Shown here: piece after piece, positions 9,233-18,446 of the stretch | Layout: each line of letters opens with the position of its first letter | How positions within the stretch are numbered: the first letter of the stretch is position 1 | From: Streptomyces eurythermus | GTDB lineage: Bacteria > Actinomycetota > Actinomycetes > Streptomycetales > Streptomycetaceae | Direction: 5' to 3' | DNA: 64,000 bases | Assembly: GCF_014649115.1 (NCBI RefSeq) | Contig: NZ_BMSK01000003.1 | Span: 1 to 64,000 of the forward strand | Program-made: the position numbers and the translations under genes | The notes under the pieces: generated by a model | Told to the model about the DNA's origin: nothing | The model's input: the letters and a program-made list of their open reading frames with translations, nothing else | The model's database searches: none

Positions 9233-10234
9233 GTGCGGAAGTCATGGGTGATCGGTGGGGCGGCCGGCGCGCTCGGCGTGAGCTTCGTGATGCTGCTGGT
9301 CGTCGGTGTGTACATCGTGGCCGGGAACCTGGTCAACGGGGTGACCTCGGGGAGCCGGGGGCTGGCGAAGGGGGCGGTGCCGGCCGCCTACAAGTCGTTG
9401 GTGCAGCGGTGGGGCAATCTGTGCCCGGCGCTCTCGCCCGCGCTGCTCGCCGCGCAGCTGTACCAGGAGAGCGGGTGGAACCCGACCGTCGTCAGCCCGG
9501 CCGACGCGCGCGGTATCGCGCAGTTCATCCCCAGCACCTGGGCGACGCACGGCATCGACGGCGACGGTGACGGCAAGCGGGACATCTGGGACCCGGACGA
9601 CGCGATTCCGTCGGCGGCCTCGTACGACTGCGAACTGGCCAAGTACGTCAAGGACGTGCCCGGTGACGTCTCCGACAACATGCTCGCCGCCTACAACGCG
9701 GGCGCCTACCGGGTGATCCGGGCGGGCGGGGTGCCGGCCATCAGCGAGACGCGGAACTACGTCAAGCGGATCCGCAGCCTGGAGAAGAGCTTCGCCGCGC
9801 CGGTCAGCCGGCTCGACCCCACCCGGCAGGCCGCCGGTGCCATCGCCTTCGCGCAGAGCCGGCTCGGCACGCCGTACCTGTGGGGCGGCAACGGCACCCC
9901 CGAGCAGGGCGGGCGCTTCGACTGCTCGGGGCTGACCAAGGCGTCGTACGAGAAGGTCGGGGTCAAGCTGCCCCGTGTGGCCAACGACCAGTACAACGCC
10001 GGGCCGCACCCCTCGCGGGACGAACTGCTCCCCGGTGACCTGGTCTTCTTCTCCGACGACCTCACCGACTCGCGGGCCATCCGGCACGTGGGGATCTACG
10101 TCGGCGGCGGGTACATGATCGACGCCCCGCGCACCGGCGCCGTGATCCGCTTCGACCCGATCGACACCCCGGACTACTTCGGCGCGACACGGGTGACGGA
10201 GGAGGGCGCGCAGGCACTTCCCACCACCGTGTGA
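9233..10234 (+). CDS. Bifunctional wall hydrolase: lytic transglycosylase plus NlpC/P60
   Basis: A 333-residue protein with an N-terminal membrane anchor (about 10-31). A SLT-type lytic transglycosylase domain follows (about 60-185; catalytic Glu79 in YQESGWNP, then the GIAQFIPSTW motif). The C-terminal NlpC/P60 endopeptidase domain (about 200-325) has Cys231 in FDCSGL and His285 in RHVGIYVGGG. It would cleave both glycan strands and stem peptides, like the VirB1-type hydrolases of Gram-positive conjugation systems. Together with its position beside the VirB/D4-like cluster this suggests it opens the wall for that machine. GTG start with GGGGGAAAG upstream. Confidence 0.85.
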   Translation: MRKSWVIGGAAGALGVSFVMLLVVGVYIVAGNLVNGVTSGSRGLAKGAVPAAYKSLVQRWGNLCPALSPALLAAQLYQESGWNPTVVSPADARGIAQFIPSTWATHGIDGDGDGKRDIWDPDDAIPSAASYDCELAKYVKDVPGDVSDNMLAAYNAGAYRVIRAGGVPAISETRNYVKRIRSLEKSFAAPVSRLDPTRQAAGAIAFAQSRLGTPYLWGGNGTPEQGGRFDCSGLTKASYEKVGVKLPRVANDQYNAGPHPSRDELLPGDLVFFSDDLTDSRAIRHVGIYVGGGYMIDAPRTGAVIRFDPIDTPDYFGATRVTEEGAQALPTTV

Positions 10235-10464
10235 ACGATGCGTGAAGCTACCCCCTGAGCTGCGCTGACGAGTCTCTCTTCGATAACGTCTGCGTGATCA
10301 TTCAGTGGAGAGTGGAACGTATTCATGGTGCCCGTGCGTTCCTGTTGACGTAGCCGAGCGGACGTCAGTGCGGGAATGCAGCGGAAGCGGATCTACGAAC
10401 CACGGGGGGCTGGAGCGACGCACACCCGGTGCGTCCGGACGAACGACGAAGGGGCCGCAGCACC

Positions 10465-11160
10465 ATGGCTGTACTCGCCGAATCCGGATCGAACCCCGAC
10501 GTCGACCTGCTCTACGACATCAACGGCCTGGCCAAGGACGCGCCGCACTGGTTCGACCGGGTCATGGAGTTCGTCGGCGAGTACGGGCTGCTGCTCGCCA
10601 TGGTGCTGCTGGTCCTGTGGTGCTGGTGGGGCGTGCGGCGCCGGGGCGGCGAGGAGGCGGCGCCGTCGGTGGCCGCGCTGGTGTGGGCGCCGCTCGCGGC
10701 GGGCCTCGCGGTCCTCGTGAACGTCCCGATACGGGGCTTCGTGGAGCGCCCCCGCCCGTTCCGGGACCATCAGGGCCTGGACGTCCTGGTCTCCGGCAAG
10801 GACGACTTCTCCTTCGTCAGCGATCACGCGACGCTCACGATGGCGCTCGGTGTGGGCCTCTTCGTCGCCAACCGCCGCTTCGGCCTCGTCGGCATCGGTC
10901 TGGCCCTGCTGGAGGGCTTCTGCCGGGTCTACATGGGCGTGCACTACCCGACGGACGTCGTGGGCGGTTTCGCGCTCGGTACGGCCGTCGTGCTGCTGCT
11001 GTCCCCGCTCGCCATGGCGCTGCTCACCCCGCTGATGCGGGCGGTGGAGCGCTCGCCGCGGGTGGGTTGGCTCGTACGGCGGCGGACGGCGCCGGACGTC
11101 CCGGTGCTGCCCGGCGCGCGCCGCTCGGCGGAGGCCGGGGAGCGGGACCTGGCCGCGTAG
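10465..11160 (+). CDS. PAP2-family membrane phosphatase
   Basis: A 231-residue protein with about five to six membrane helices and the three-part acid phosphatase signature: KxxxxxxRP-like ERPRPFRDH, the central FVSDHATL (with Asp in place of the usual Gly), and CRVYMGVHYPTDVVGG with the catalytic His. Such enzymes remove phosphate from lipid or undecaprenyl pyrophosphate substrates. The ATG at 10465 (MAVLAESG) is preferred over a codon 36 bases upstream because AAGGGG precedes it. Confidence 0.85.
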   Translation: MAVLAESGSNPDVDLLYDINGLAKDAPHWFDRVMEFVGEYGLLLAMVLLVLWCWWGVRRRGGEEAAPSVAALVWAPLAAGLAVLVNVPIRGFVERPRPFRDHQGLDVLVSGKDDFSFVSDHATLTMALGVGLFVANRRFGLVGIGLALLEGFCRVYMGVHYPTDVVGGFALGTAVVLLLSPLAMALLTPLMRAVERSPRVGWLVRRRTAPDVPVLPGARRSAEAGERDLAA

Positions 11161-11177
11161 GCGGGAAGGCGGGAAAG

Positions 11178-11222
11178 CGGGAACGGGCCGGCTCCTCCTC
11201 GGCGGGGGCCGGCCCGTTCCCG
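11178..11222. terminator. Bidirectional terminator
   Basis: A 14-base perfect stem (CGGGAACGGGCCGG pairing with CCGGCCCGTTCCCG) separated by a 17-base loop. It lies between the convergent PAP2 and flavoprotein genes and probably stops transcription from both sides. Confidence 0.8.
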
Positions 11223-11242
11223 TTCCTGAACCCTGACGGGTT

Positions 11243-12805
11243 CTACAGCCCCTGTGCGTACGAGAAGAACCGCTTGGGGTCGTACTGCTTCTTCACCTTG
11301 TCCAGGCGCGCCGCCGCGTCCCCGTAGTACGCCTTCTTCCAGTTCTTCAGCGTGGGGTCGGTGTAGTTCTGGTAGGCCGCGCCGGAGGCGTACGGGGCCA
11401 TCGCCTTGTGCGCCGACGTCAGCCAGGTCTGGGCCGTCGTGCCGGAGGCCCCCGCACCCCAGGAGGCGATGTACTGGGCCAGCATCCGCGAGCGGCGGTG
11501 GACGAACGCGGTGGCGGTCGGGGAGACCCGGTTGACCGCGCCGCCGAGCGCCGTGAAGGCGATGCTGCCGGCGCCGCCGCGGACCGCGGCGATCTGCTTC
11601 AGCACGGTCTGGACGCCGGCGGTGGACAGCGAGCGGTCGAAGAAGTCGGAGCGGGCCGCGTACGTCTCCCGGCCGAGCCGGCCCTGCGGGGAGCGGCCCG
11701 GGGTGGAGCCCGGCAGATGGCACTGGGCGTCGGTGGCGAAGGAGGAGCAGCCGGCGTAGATCTCCATGGCCTCCTCGTAGCCGCGGCGGCGCAGCGAGAC
11801 CGAGCGGGCGCTGGCGCCGGCCAGGTGGGCCAGGCGGTCCACGGCGTTCTGCAGTTCGCCGTAGGTGCCGAGGGAGAAGCAGGAGACGGAGACGGTCGGG
11901 GTGCGGCCCGGTGAGCAGGCCAGGTGCAGGGAGGACCAGATCTCGTCGGGCTGGGAGGGGCCCCACTCCTGCCAGGCCTTCAGCACCTTGGCGGCCTTGG
12001 ACCAGGGCCAGGTCAGATGGGCGGTGACGGCCTGCGGCGCGGTGTGGGTCCTGAAGTGCAGCTCGGTGACGACGCCGAAGTTGCCGTTGCCCGCGCCGCG
12101 CAGCGCCCAGAACAGGTCGGCGTGGTGGCCGGTGTCGGCGGTGAGCTGGGTGCCGTCGGCGGTGATCAGGGTGGCCTGGGTGAGGCTGTCGCAGGTCAGG
12201 CCGTAGGCGCGGGAGGCGACGCCGTGGCCGCCGCCGAGCACCAGGCCGGAGACGCCGACGGTGGGGCAGGAGCCGGCGGGTATGGTCACGCCCTTCGCGG
12301 CGAGCGCGCGGTAGACGTCGATGAGTTTGGCGCCGGCGCCGACGACGGCCTGGCCGCCGCTGACCCGGATCCGGTTCAGCCGGGAGACGTCGATGATCAG
12401 CCGCTGGTCGCCGGAGGAGTAACCGGCGTAGGAGTGGCCGCCGTTGCGGATGGCGACCTTGACGCCGTGCGCGCGGGCGTACGCCAGGGTGGTGCGGATG
12501 TCGGCGGTGTGCGCCACGTAGGCGACCGCGGCCGGTTTCAGGCCGTCGAAGCGGGTGTTGTAGAGCTGGTGGGCGGTCTTCCAGGTGGCGTCGCCGGGCC
12601 GGACGAGGGTGCCGTCCAGGTCCCGGGCGAGGGCCGTCCAGTTGGCGGCGGCCCCGGCCGGTCCGGTGGTGCGCAGGGCGGCGAGGGAGGTCGCGCCGGT
12701 GAGGGAGGCGGGGGGCGCGGAGGAGTCCTTGCCCGCTCCGCACGCGGTGAGCGCGGTCGTCGCCAGGGCGGCCGCGCCGCCCGAGATGAACGTACGCCGT
12801 TCCAT
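11243..12805 (-). CDS. Exported FAD-linked oxidase, berberine-bridge-enzyme family
   Basis: A 520-residue flavoprotein. The N-terminus ERRTFISGGAAALATTALTAC combines a Tat-like twin-arginine motif with a lipobox, so it is probably exported folded and lipid-anchored. The PP-loop FAD domain contains RNGGHSYAGYS, whose His is the usual 8-alpha-histidyl FAD site, and GSCPTVGVSGLVLGGGHG, whose Cys is the usual 6-S-cysteinyl site, so FAD is probably bicovalent. The C-terminal block with NYTDP and YYGDA is the BBE domain. Relatives oxidise sugars, oligosaccharides or natural products. No pathway partner adjoins, so the substrate is unknown. Confidence 0.87.
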   Translation of the reverse strand: MERRTFISGGAAALATTALTACGAGKDSSAPPASLTGATSLAALRTTGPAGAAANWTALARDLDGTLVRPGDATWKTAHQLYNTRFDGLKPAAVAYVAHTADIRTTLAYARAHGVKVAIRNGGHSYAGYSSGDQRLIIDVSRLNRIRVSGGQAVVGAGAKLIDVYRALAAKGVTIPAGSCPTVGVSGLVLGGGHGVASRAYGLTCDSLTQATLITADGTQLTADTGHHADLFWALRGAGNGNFGVVTELHFRTHTAPQAVTAHLTWPWSKAAKVLKAWQEWGPSQPDEIWSSLHLACSPGRTPTVSVSCFSLGTYGELQNAVDRLAHLAGASARSVSLRRRGYEEAMEIYAGCSSFATDAQCHLPGSTPGRSPQGRLGRETYAARSDFFDRSLSTAGVQTVLKQIAAVRGGAGSIAFTALGGAVNRVSPTATAFVHRRSRMLAQYIASWGAGASGTTAQTWLTSAHKAMAPYASGAAYQNYTDPTLKNWKKAYYGDAAARLDKVKKQYDPKRFFSYAQGL

Positions 12806-13132
12806 GTCCGTCGCCCTTTCCTCGGCTCCTGTGGAACGAGACGGCGCCGCGCGTCACGGGGTTCCGCCGAACGGGTGAGGAACGGCGCACGGGTGTTCGT
12901 GCGACAAATCGTCGGAACCTCTATGTGCTCTCCCCGTGAGCATTCCGTGACCTAACCGGGCCGACGGCAGGGGTTCACTCTGCGTTCATTTCTGGCCATC
13001 GGCGGCTTCACCTGTTCTGCCTAATTTCGGCCGTACCCGGTGCGGAGTGCGGCATGGATTGCGCTCGCGCGCACCGCACCCACTTACCTCGCGCGCCGCC
13101 GATCGCGGCGGCTCCTGGAAGGACTCCCGAAA
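12806..13132. other. Divergent regulatory region upstream of pstS
   Basis: This 327-base region has no gene. It holds the PHO box array and a probable pstS promoter: TAATTT at 13022-13027 could serve as a -10, with the boxes covering the -35 position, leaving a leader of about 100 bases. The start of the divergent oxidase lies at its left edge. Confidence 0.6.
12973..13016 (+). promoter_or_regulatory. PHO box array (PhoP operator) of the pst operon
   Basis: Four consecutive 11-base units start at 12973, 12984, 12995 and 13006. Units 1 and 2 begin GTTCA, unit 4 reads CTTCACCTGTT, and unit 3 is degenerate. The 11-base spacing and the GTTCAC core match the direct repeats bound by Streptomyces PhoP. 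The array lies just upstream of a TAATTT -10-like element, consistent with activation under phosphate limitation. Confidence 0.82.
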
Positions 13133-14260
13133 GTGAAGCTTCAGCGCAAGAACCGGCTGCGCGCCCTCTCTCTCGGTGCTGTCGCCGTCTCCAGCGCCCT
13201 GGCCCTGACGGCGTGCGGCTCCGACGACACCGGCGAAGGCAACGCCAACGGGGGCTCCTCCGCCGCCGCGAACGCGAGCTCCGTCAAGTGCGACGACGCC
13301 AAGGGCCAGCTGCTCGCGGACGGCTCTTCGGCGCAGAAGAACGCGATCGACGCCTGGACCAAGGTCTTCTCCCCGGCCTGCAAGGTGCAGATCAACTACA
13401 AGGGCGCCGGCTCCGGTGCCGGTGTCACCTCCTTCACTCAGGGCCAGATCGCGTTCGCCGGTTCCGACTCCGCGCTGAAGCCCGACGAGGTCGCCGCCTC
13501 CAAGAAGGTCTGCGACGGCGGCCAGGGCATCGACCTGCCCATGGTCGGCGGCCCGATCGCCCTCGGCTACAACGTCCCCGGCGTGGACAACCTCGTCCTG
13601 GACGCCCCGACCATCGCCAAGATCTTCGACAGCAAGATCAAGAACTGGAACGACGAGGCGATCAAGAAGCTCAACCCCGGCGCGAAGCTGCCCGACCTGA
13701 AGATCCAGGCCTTCCACCGCTCCGAGGACTCCGGCACCACGGACAACTTCACCAAGTACCTGCTCGCGACCACGCCCGAGAACTGGAAGTACTCCGGTGG
13801 CAAGGCCTGGCAGGCGCAGGGCGGCCAGGCGGCCTCCGGCTCGGCCGGCGTGGCCCAGGGCGTCAAGCAGAACTCCGGCGCGATCGGCTACTTCGAGCTG
13901 TCCTTCGCCAAGGGCATCGACACCGTCGCCATCGACACCGGCGCCAAGACCCCGGTGAAGCCGTCCACCGAGTCGGCCACCGCGGACATCGCCGCCGCCA
14001 AGGTCATCGGCACCGGCAAGGACCTGGCGCTCCAGCTCGACTACAAGACCAAGGCCGAGGGCGCCTACCCGATCACCCTGGTCACCTACGAGATCGTCTG
14101 CGACAAGGGCAACAAGGCCGACTCCCTGCCCGCCACCAAGGCGTTCCTGCGCTACATCGCCAGCGAGGACGGCCAGAAGGTGCTGGCGCAGAACGACTAC
14201 GCCCCCATCCCCGCCGAGATCATCGCCAAGGTCCGCACCACCATCGAGGGCCTGAGCTGA
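13133..14260 (+). CDS. pstS: High-affinity phosphate-binding lipoprotein
   Basis: A 375-residue periplasmic-type binding protein for the PstSCAB phosphate ABC importer. The lipobox LTAC places the lipidated cysteine at residue 28. Phosphate-site segments are visible (GSSAQ, GSGAG with the following TSF, FAGSDS, and the RSEDSGTTDNF loop). The GTG at 13133 (MKLQRKNRL) follows GGAAGGA by nine bases. It is the first gene of pstSCAB, downstream of a PHO box array, so it is expected to be induced strongly when phosphate is scarce. Confidence 0.96.
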   Translation: MKLQRKNRLRALSLGAVAVSSALALTACGSDDTGEGNANGGSSAAANASSVKCDDAKGQLLADGSSAQKNAIDAWTKVFSPACKVQINYKGAGSGAGVTSFTQGQIAFAGSDSALKPDEVAASKKVCDGGQGIDLPMVGGPIALGYNVPGVDNLVLDAPTIAKIFDSKIKNWNDEAIKKLNPGAKLPDLKIQAFHRSEDSGTTDNFTKYLLATTPENWKYSGGKAWQAQGGQAASGSAGVAQGVKQNSGAIGYFELSFAKGIDTVAIDTGAKTPVKPSTESATADIAAAKVIGTGKDLALQLDYKTKAEGAYPITLVTYEIVCDKGNKADSLPATKAFLRYIASEDGQKVLAQNDYAPIPAEIIAKVRTTIEGLS

Positions 14261-14379
14261 CCTGATCCGTGAGTGTGCGGCCCGGCGCGCCCGCCCGGGC
14301 CGGGCCGCACCGTCCGGTGCACCGCCGCCATGAGCCGCGCCCCCGGCGGGGGCCGCGGCTTAGCAGACCGGAGAACCCG

Positions 14380-15384
14380 ATGGACATATCGACGACGACA
14401 GACGTTCCTCCCTCCGCCTCCCCGCCCTCGCTCACCGAACGCAAGCGCGCGGCCCGTGGCGCCACCCGGCCCGGCGACCGCATCTTCCTCGGCCTGTCGC
14501 GCGGCTCCGGCATCCTGCTGCTGGTGATCATGGCCGCGATCGCGGTCTTCCTCACCTACCGCGCCTCCCTCGCGATCAGCAGGGACCACGGGAACTTCCT
14601 GACCACCTTCGAGTGGAACACCAACCTCACCCCGCCGAGCTTCGGCATCGCGGTGCTGGCCTTCGGCACGATCGTCTCCTCGGTGATCGCCATGGTCATC
14701 GCGGTCCCGGTCGCCGTCGCGATCGCGCTGTTCCTCACCCACTACGCCCCGCGCCGGCTGAGCGGCCCGATCGCCTATGTGATCGACCTGCTCGCCGCCG
14801 TGCCGTCCATCGTCTACGGCCTGTGGGGCGCCCTGATCCTCGTGCCGCACCTGCGCGGCCTGTACGGCTGGCTGGACACCTACTTCGGCTGGACCGGGAT
14901 CCTCTCCTGGGAGGAGGGCGCTCCGCGCACCATGCTGGCCGTCGGCATCCTGCTGGCGATCATGATCCTGCCGATCATCACCAACGTCAGCCGTGAGGTG
15001 TTCCGGCAGGTCCCGCGGATGCACGAGGAGGCCGCCCTGGCCCTCGGCGCCACCCGCTGGGAGGTCGTCCGGATGTCCGTCCTGCCCTTCGGCCGCTCCG
15101 GTGTGATCTCCGCGTCCATGCTCGGCCTCGGCCGCGCCCTCGGCGAGACGATGGCCGTGGCCACCGTGCTCTCCCCGGACTACGACATCCACGCCAGCCT
15201 GCTGAACCCCGGCGGCGGCACCTTCGCCCAGAACATCGCCAGCAAGTTCGGCGAGGCCAGCGAGCAGGGCCGGGACGCGCTGATCGCCTCCGGCCTGGTC
15301 CTCTTCGTCATCACCCTGCTGGTCAACGGCGCGGCCCGTGCGATCATCGCCCGCCGCAAGGAGTACTCGGGGGCCAACGCATGA
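14380..15384 (+). CDS. pstC: Phosphate ABC transporter permease PstC
   Basis: A 334-residue inner-membrane permease with six predicted helices. The cytoplasmic coupling loop [15 protein letters not shown] is the typical EAA motif that contacts PstB. The ATG at 14380 ([11 protein letters not shown]) is preceded by a GGAGA site, while the frame upstream is intergenic in character. The stop overlaps the pstA start by four bases. It forms the channel with PstA. Confidence 0.95.
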   Translation: MDISTTTDVPPSASPPSLTERKRAARGATRPGDRIFLGLSRGSGILLLVIMAAIAVFLTYRASLAISRDHGNFLTTFEWNTNLTPPSFGIAVLAFGTIVSSVIAMVIAVPVAVAIALFLTHYAPRRLSGPIAYVIDLLAAVPSIVYGLWGALILVPHLRGLYGWLDTYFGWTGILSWEEGAPRTMLAVGILLAIMILPIITNVSREVFRQVPRMHEEAALALGATRWEVVRMSVLPFGRSGVISASMLGLGRALGETMAVATVLSPDYDIHASLLNPGGGTFAQNIASKFGEASEQGRDALIASGLVLFVITLLVNGAARAIIARRKEYSGANA

Positions 15385-16427
15385 GCACCGCAGCCGTCAC
15401 CGACAAGCGCGGCGGGTCGCTGAGCGGCGCCCGCCTGCCCAAGTGGTCCCCCTGGGCGATCGCCGCCGGTTCCGTCGCCGTCGCCGTGGGCATCGGCCTC
15501 GGCGCCGGCCTGGGCAGCGAGGTGCAGTGGGGGCTGATCGCCGCGATCCTGTTCGTCCTCGGCACCTACGGCGTCGCCGCCCGGGTGGAGGGCCGCCGGC
15601 AGGCCAAGGACCGGGTCGCCACCTCGCTGGTCTGGGTCGCCTTCCTGCTCGCCGTCGTCCCGCTGGTCTCCCTGGTGTGGACGACCGTCTCGCGCGGCGT
15701 GAAGGTGCTCGACGTCCACTTCCTCACCCACTCCATGGGCATCGTCGCCGACACCGAGACCGGCGGCGGCATCTATCACGCCATCATCGGCAGCCTGGAG
15801 CAGGTCGGCCTCGCCACCCTCATCGGCGCCCCGATCGGCGTGCTCACCGCCGTCTACCTGGTCGAGTACGGGCGCGGCCGGCTCGCCCAGGCGGTGACCT
15901 TCTTCGTCGACGTCATGACGGGCATCCCGTCGATCGTCGCGGGCCTGTTCATCCTCAGCCTGATGCTCATCCTGGAGCTGGACCCGTTCGGCTTCGCCGG
16001 TTCGCTGGCCCTGGCCATCCTGATGATGCCGGTCGTCGTCCGCTCCACCGAGGAGATGCTCAAGCTCGTCCCGAACGAGCTGCGCGAGGCATCCCTGGCA
16101 CTCGGCGTGCCCAAGTGGCGGACCATCCTGAAGGTGGTCCTGCCGACCGCCATCGGCGGCATCACCACCGGCGTCATGCTCGCCATCGCCCGGATCGCGG
16201 GCGAGACCGCGCCGGTGCTGCTGCTGGTGTTCGGCAACCCCTTCATCAACACCGACCCGTTCGAGGGCGCCCAGGCCTCGCTGCCGCTGTACATCTACCA
16301 GCAGTACGCCGCCGGCGGCGACGCGGCGTACGACCGCGCCTGGGCGGCGTCCCTCACGCTGATCGCCTTCGTGATGATCCTCAACCTGGTGGCCCGCGGC
16401 ATCGCCCGCTGGAAGACCCCGCGCTGA
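15381..16427 (+). CDS. pstA: Phosphate ABC transporter permease PstA
   Basis: A 348-residue membrane permease, longer at the N-terminus than E. coli PstA because of two extra hydrophobic segments (about 28-65). The permease core has the EAA-type loop [15 protein letters not shown]. It starts at an ATGA overlap with pstC, so the two channel subunits are translationally coupled. It is followed after 83 bases by pstB. Confidence 0.95.
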   Translation: MSTAAVTDKRGGSLSGARLPKWSPWAIAAGSVAVAVGIGLGAGLGSEVQWGLIAAILFVLGTYGVAARVEGRRQAKDRVATSLVWVAFLLAVVPLVSLVWTTVSRGVKVLDVHFLTHSMGIVADTETGGGIYHAIIGSLEQVGLATLIGAPIGVLTAVYLVEYGRGRLAQAVTFFVDVMTGIPSIVAGLFILSLMLILELDPFGFAGSLALAILMMPVVVRSTEEMLKLVPNELREASLALGVPKWRTILKVVLPTAIGGITTGVMLAIARIAGETAPVLLLVFGNPFINTDPFEGAQASLPLYIYQQYAAGGDAAYDRAWAASLTLIAFVMILNLVARGIARWKTPR

Positions 16428-16510
16428 CCCGCCGCGGCCACCGCCGCCTGGCCGGCCGCCGACGCGGCCCCACAGCGACCGAGCTTGAATTTCCTGGAAG
16501 TGAAGCAGAC

Positions 16511-17287
16511 ATGGCCAAGCGAATCGACGTAAGCGGGCTCACCGCCTACTACGGCTCCCACAAGGCGATCGAGGACATCTCGATGACGGTCGAGCCGCGC
16601 TCGGTGACGGCGTTCATCGGCCCCTCCGGCTGCGGCAAGTCGACGTTCCTGCGCACCCTGAACCGGATGCACGAGGTGACCCCCGGCGGGCGCGTCGAGG
16701 GCAAGGTGCTCCTGGACGCCGAGGACCTGTACGGCGCCGGCGTCGACCCGGTGTCCGTGCGCCGCGAGGTGGGCATGGTCTTCCAGCGCCCGAACCCGTT
16801 CCCCACGATGTCGATCTTCGACAACGTGGCGGCGGGCCTCAGGCTGAACGGCAACTACAAGAAGAGCGAGCTGAACGACATCGTCGAGAAGTCGCTCAAG
16901 GGCGCGAACCTCTGGAACGAGGTCAAGGACCGGCTGAACAAGCCGGGCTCCGGGCTCTCCGGCGGCCAGCAGCAGCGCCTGTGCATCGCCCGGGCCATCG
17001 CGGTCGAGCCGAAGGTGCTGCTCATGGACGAGCCGTGCTCGGCCCTGGACCCGATCTCCACGCTCGCCATCGAGGACCTGATCGGCGAGCTGAAGGACCG
17101 GTTCACGATCGTCATCGTGACCCACAACATGCAGCAGGCGGCGCGGGTCTCGGACCGTACGGCGTTCTTCAACCTGGCCGCGGTGGGCCAGCCGGGCCGG
17201 CTGGTGGAGATCGACGACACCGAGCGGATCTTCTCCAACCCGTCGGTCCAGGCCACGGAGGACTACATCTCCGGCCGCTTCGGCTGA
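16511..17287 (+). CDS. pstB: Phosphate ABC transporter ATPase PstB
   Basis: A 258-residue ABC ATPase with Walker [10 protein letters not shown], a Q-loop in [12 protein letters not shown], signature LSGGQQQR, Walker B VLLMDEP and the H-loop THNMQQA. The [12 protein letters not shown] segment is characteristic of PstB. It powers phosphate import through PstC and PstA. The ATG at 16511 has GGAAG about nine bases upstream. No phoU follows, as is usual in Streptomyces, where phoU lies near phoRP. Confidence 0.96.
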   Translation: MAKRIDVSGLTAYYGSHKAIEDISMTVEPRSVTAFIGPSGCGKSTFLRTLNRMHEVTPGGRVEGKVLLDAEDLYGAGVDPVSVRREVGMVFQRPNPFPTMSIFDNVAAGLRLNGNYKKSELNDIVEKSLKGANLWNEVKDRLNKPGSGLSGGQQQRLCIARAIAVEPKVLLMDEPCSALDPISTLAIEDLIGELKDRFTIVIVTHNMQQAARVSDRTAFFNLAAVGQPGRLVEIDDTERIFSNPSVQATEDYISGRFG

Positions 17288-17367
17288 CCGGCACCCCGCC
17301 CCGGCCCGCCGGGACGGAACGGACCCCTCGCGGTGCTGCATGGCGGTGCCACCGCGAGGACGCGGAA

Positions 17368-17398
17368 GGGCCCGCCCCCAGCTCCCGGGGGCGGGCCC
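17368..17398. terminator. Terminator after pstB
   Basis: A 12-base perfect GC stem (GGGCCCGCCCCC / GGGGGCGGGCCC) with a 7-base loop lies between the convergent pstB and pit genes. A second weaker hairpin (CCTCGCGGTG... CACCGCGAGG) lies just before it, at about 17326-17359. Confidence 0.8.
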
Positions 17399-17440
17399 GT
17401 CGCCGTTGGTCCGGCGGGGTCTACAGGGGCGGCGGGGGCC

Positions 17441-18439
17441 CTACAGGGCCACCAGCTTCACGATGCCGAAGGCCAGGGCCGCGACCAGGGCGGCGGCCGG
17501 CATGGTGATGAACCAGCCCAGGACGATGTTCTTGGCCACGCCCCAGCGGACCGCGTTGACCCGCTTGGTCGCGCCCACGCCCATGATCGCCGAGGTGATG
17601 ACATGGGTGGTGGAGATCGGCGCCTTGAAGATGAACGCGGTGGTGAACATGATCGACGCGCCGGTGGCCTCGGCCGCGAACCCCTGCGGCGGGTCCAGCT
17701 CGATGATCTTGCGGCCCAGGGTGCGCATGATCCGCCAGCCGCCGGCGTACGTGCCCAGGGACAGCATCACCGCGCAGACGATCTTCACCCAGACCGGGAT
17801 CGGGTCGCCGAACGTCTCGTGGCCGGAGATCACCAGGGCCAGCACCACGACACCCATCGTCTTCTGGGCGTCCTGGAGACCGTGGCCGAGCGCCATGCCG
17901 GCGGCCGAGACGGTCTGGGCGATGCGGAAGCCCCGCTTGGCCTTGTGCGGGTTGGACCGCCGGAACAGCCACATGATCAGCGTCATGACCAGGTAGCCGA
18001 CGATCAGGCCGACGAAGGGGGAGACGAACATCGGGATGACGACCTTCTCCACCACCCCGCCCCAGAGCACATCCGTGCCGCCCGCCAGCGCCGCTCCCAC
18101 CATGCCGCCGAACAGGGCGTGCGAGGAGGACGAGGGCAGGCCGAAGTACCAGGTGACCAGGTTCCAGACGATCGCGCCGACCAGGGCCGCGAAGAGGATG
18201 CCCATCCCCGTCGAGCCCTGGGGGGTCTCGATCAGGCCCTCGCTGACCGTCTTGGCGACGCCGGAGCCCAGGAAGGCGCCGGCCAGGTTCATCACGGCCG
18301 CCATGGCGAGCGCCGCCCGCGGGGTCAGCGCCCGCGTCGACACCGAGGTGGCGATGGCGTTCGCGGAGTCGTGGAAGCCGTTCGTGTACGTGAAGAAGAG
18401 CGCGACGCCTACGGTCGCGATCAGGGCGAAGGTGTCCAT
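17441..18439 (-). CDS. pitH1: Low-affinity inorganic phosphate transporter (Pit family)
   Basis: A 332-residue PHO4/Pit-family secondary transporter with about ten membrane helices. Both halves carry the family repeat: NGFHDSANAIAT near the N-terminus and HGLQDAQKTMG near residue 180. Conserved ISTTHV and PSSSSHALFGG segments are present. It imports metal-phosphate at high phosphate and pairs with the DUF47 protein just upstream (7-base gap). The symbol follows the S. coelicolor name from memory. Confidence 0.92.
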   Translation of the reverse strand: MDTFALIATVGVALFFTYTNGFHDSANAIATSVSTRALTPRAALAMAAVMNLAGAFLGSGVAKTVSEGLIETPQGSTGMGILFAALVGAIVWNLVTWYFGLPSSSSHALFGGMVGAALAGGTDVLWGGVVEKVVIPMFVSPFVGLIVGYLVMTLIMWLFRRSNPHKAKRGFRIAQTVSAAGMALGHGLQDAQKTMGVVVLALVISGHETFGDPIPVWVKIVCAVMLSLGTYAGGWRIMRTLGRKIIELDPPQGFAAEATGASIMFTTAFIFKAPISTTHVITSAIMGVGATKRVNAVRWGVAKNIVLGWFITMPAAALVAALAFGIVKLVAL

Positions 18440-18446
18440 CGACGCC

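Noticed and set aside
10325..10348. A seven-codon peptide MVPVRSC before the PAP2 gene
   Set aside because: The ribosome site is poor, there is no known attenuated gene downstream, and so short a frame arises easily by chance.
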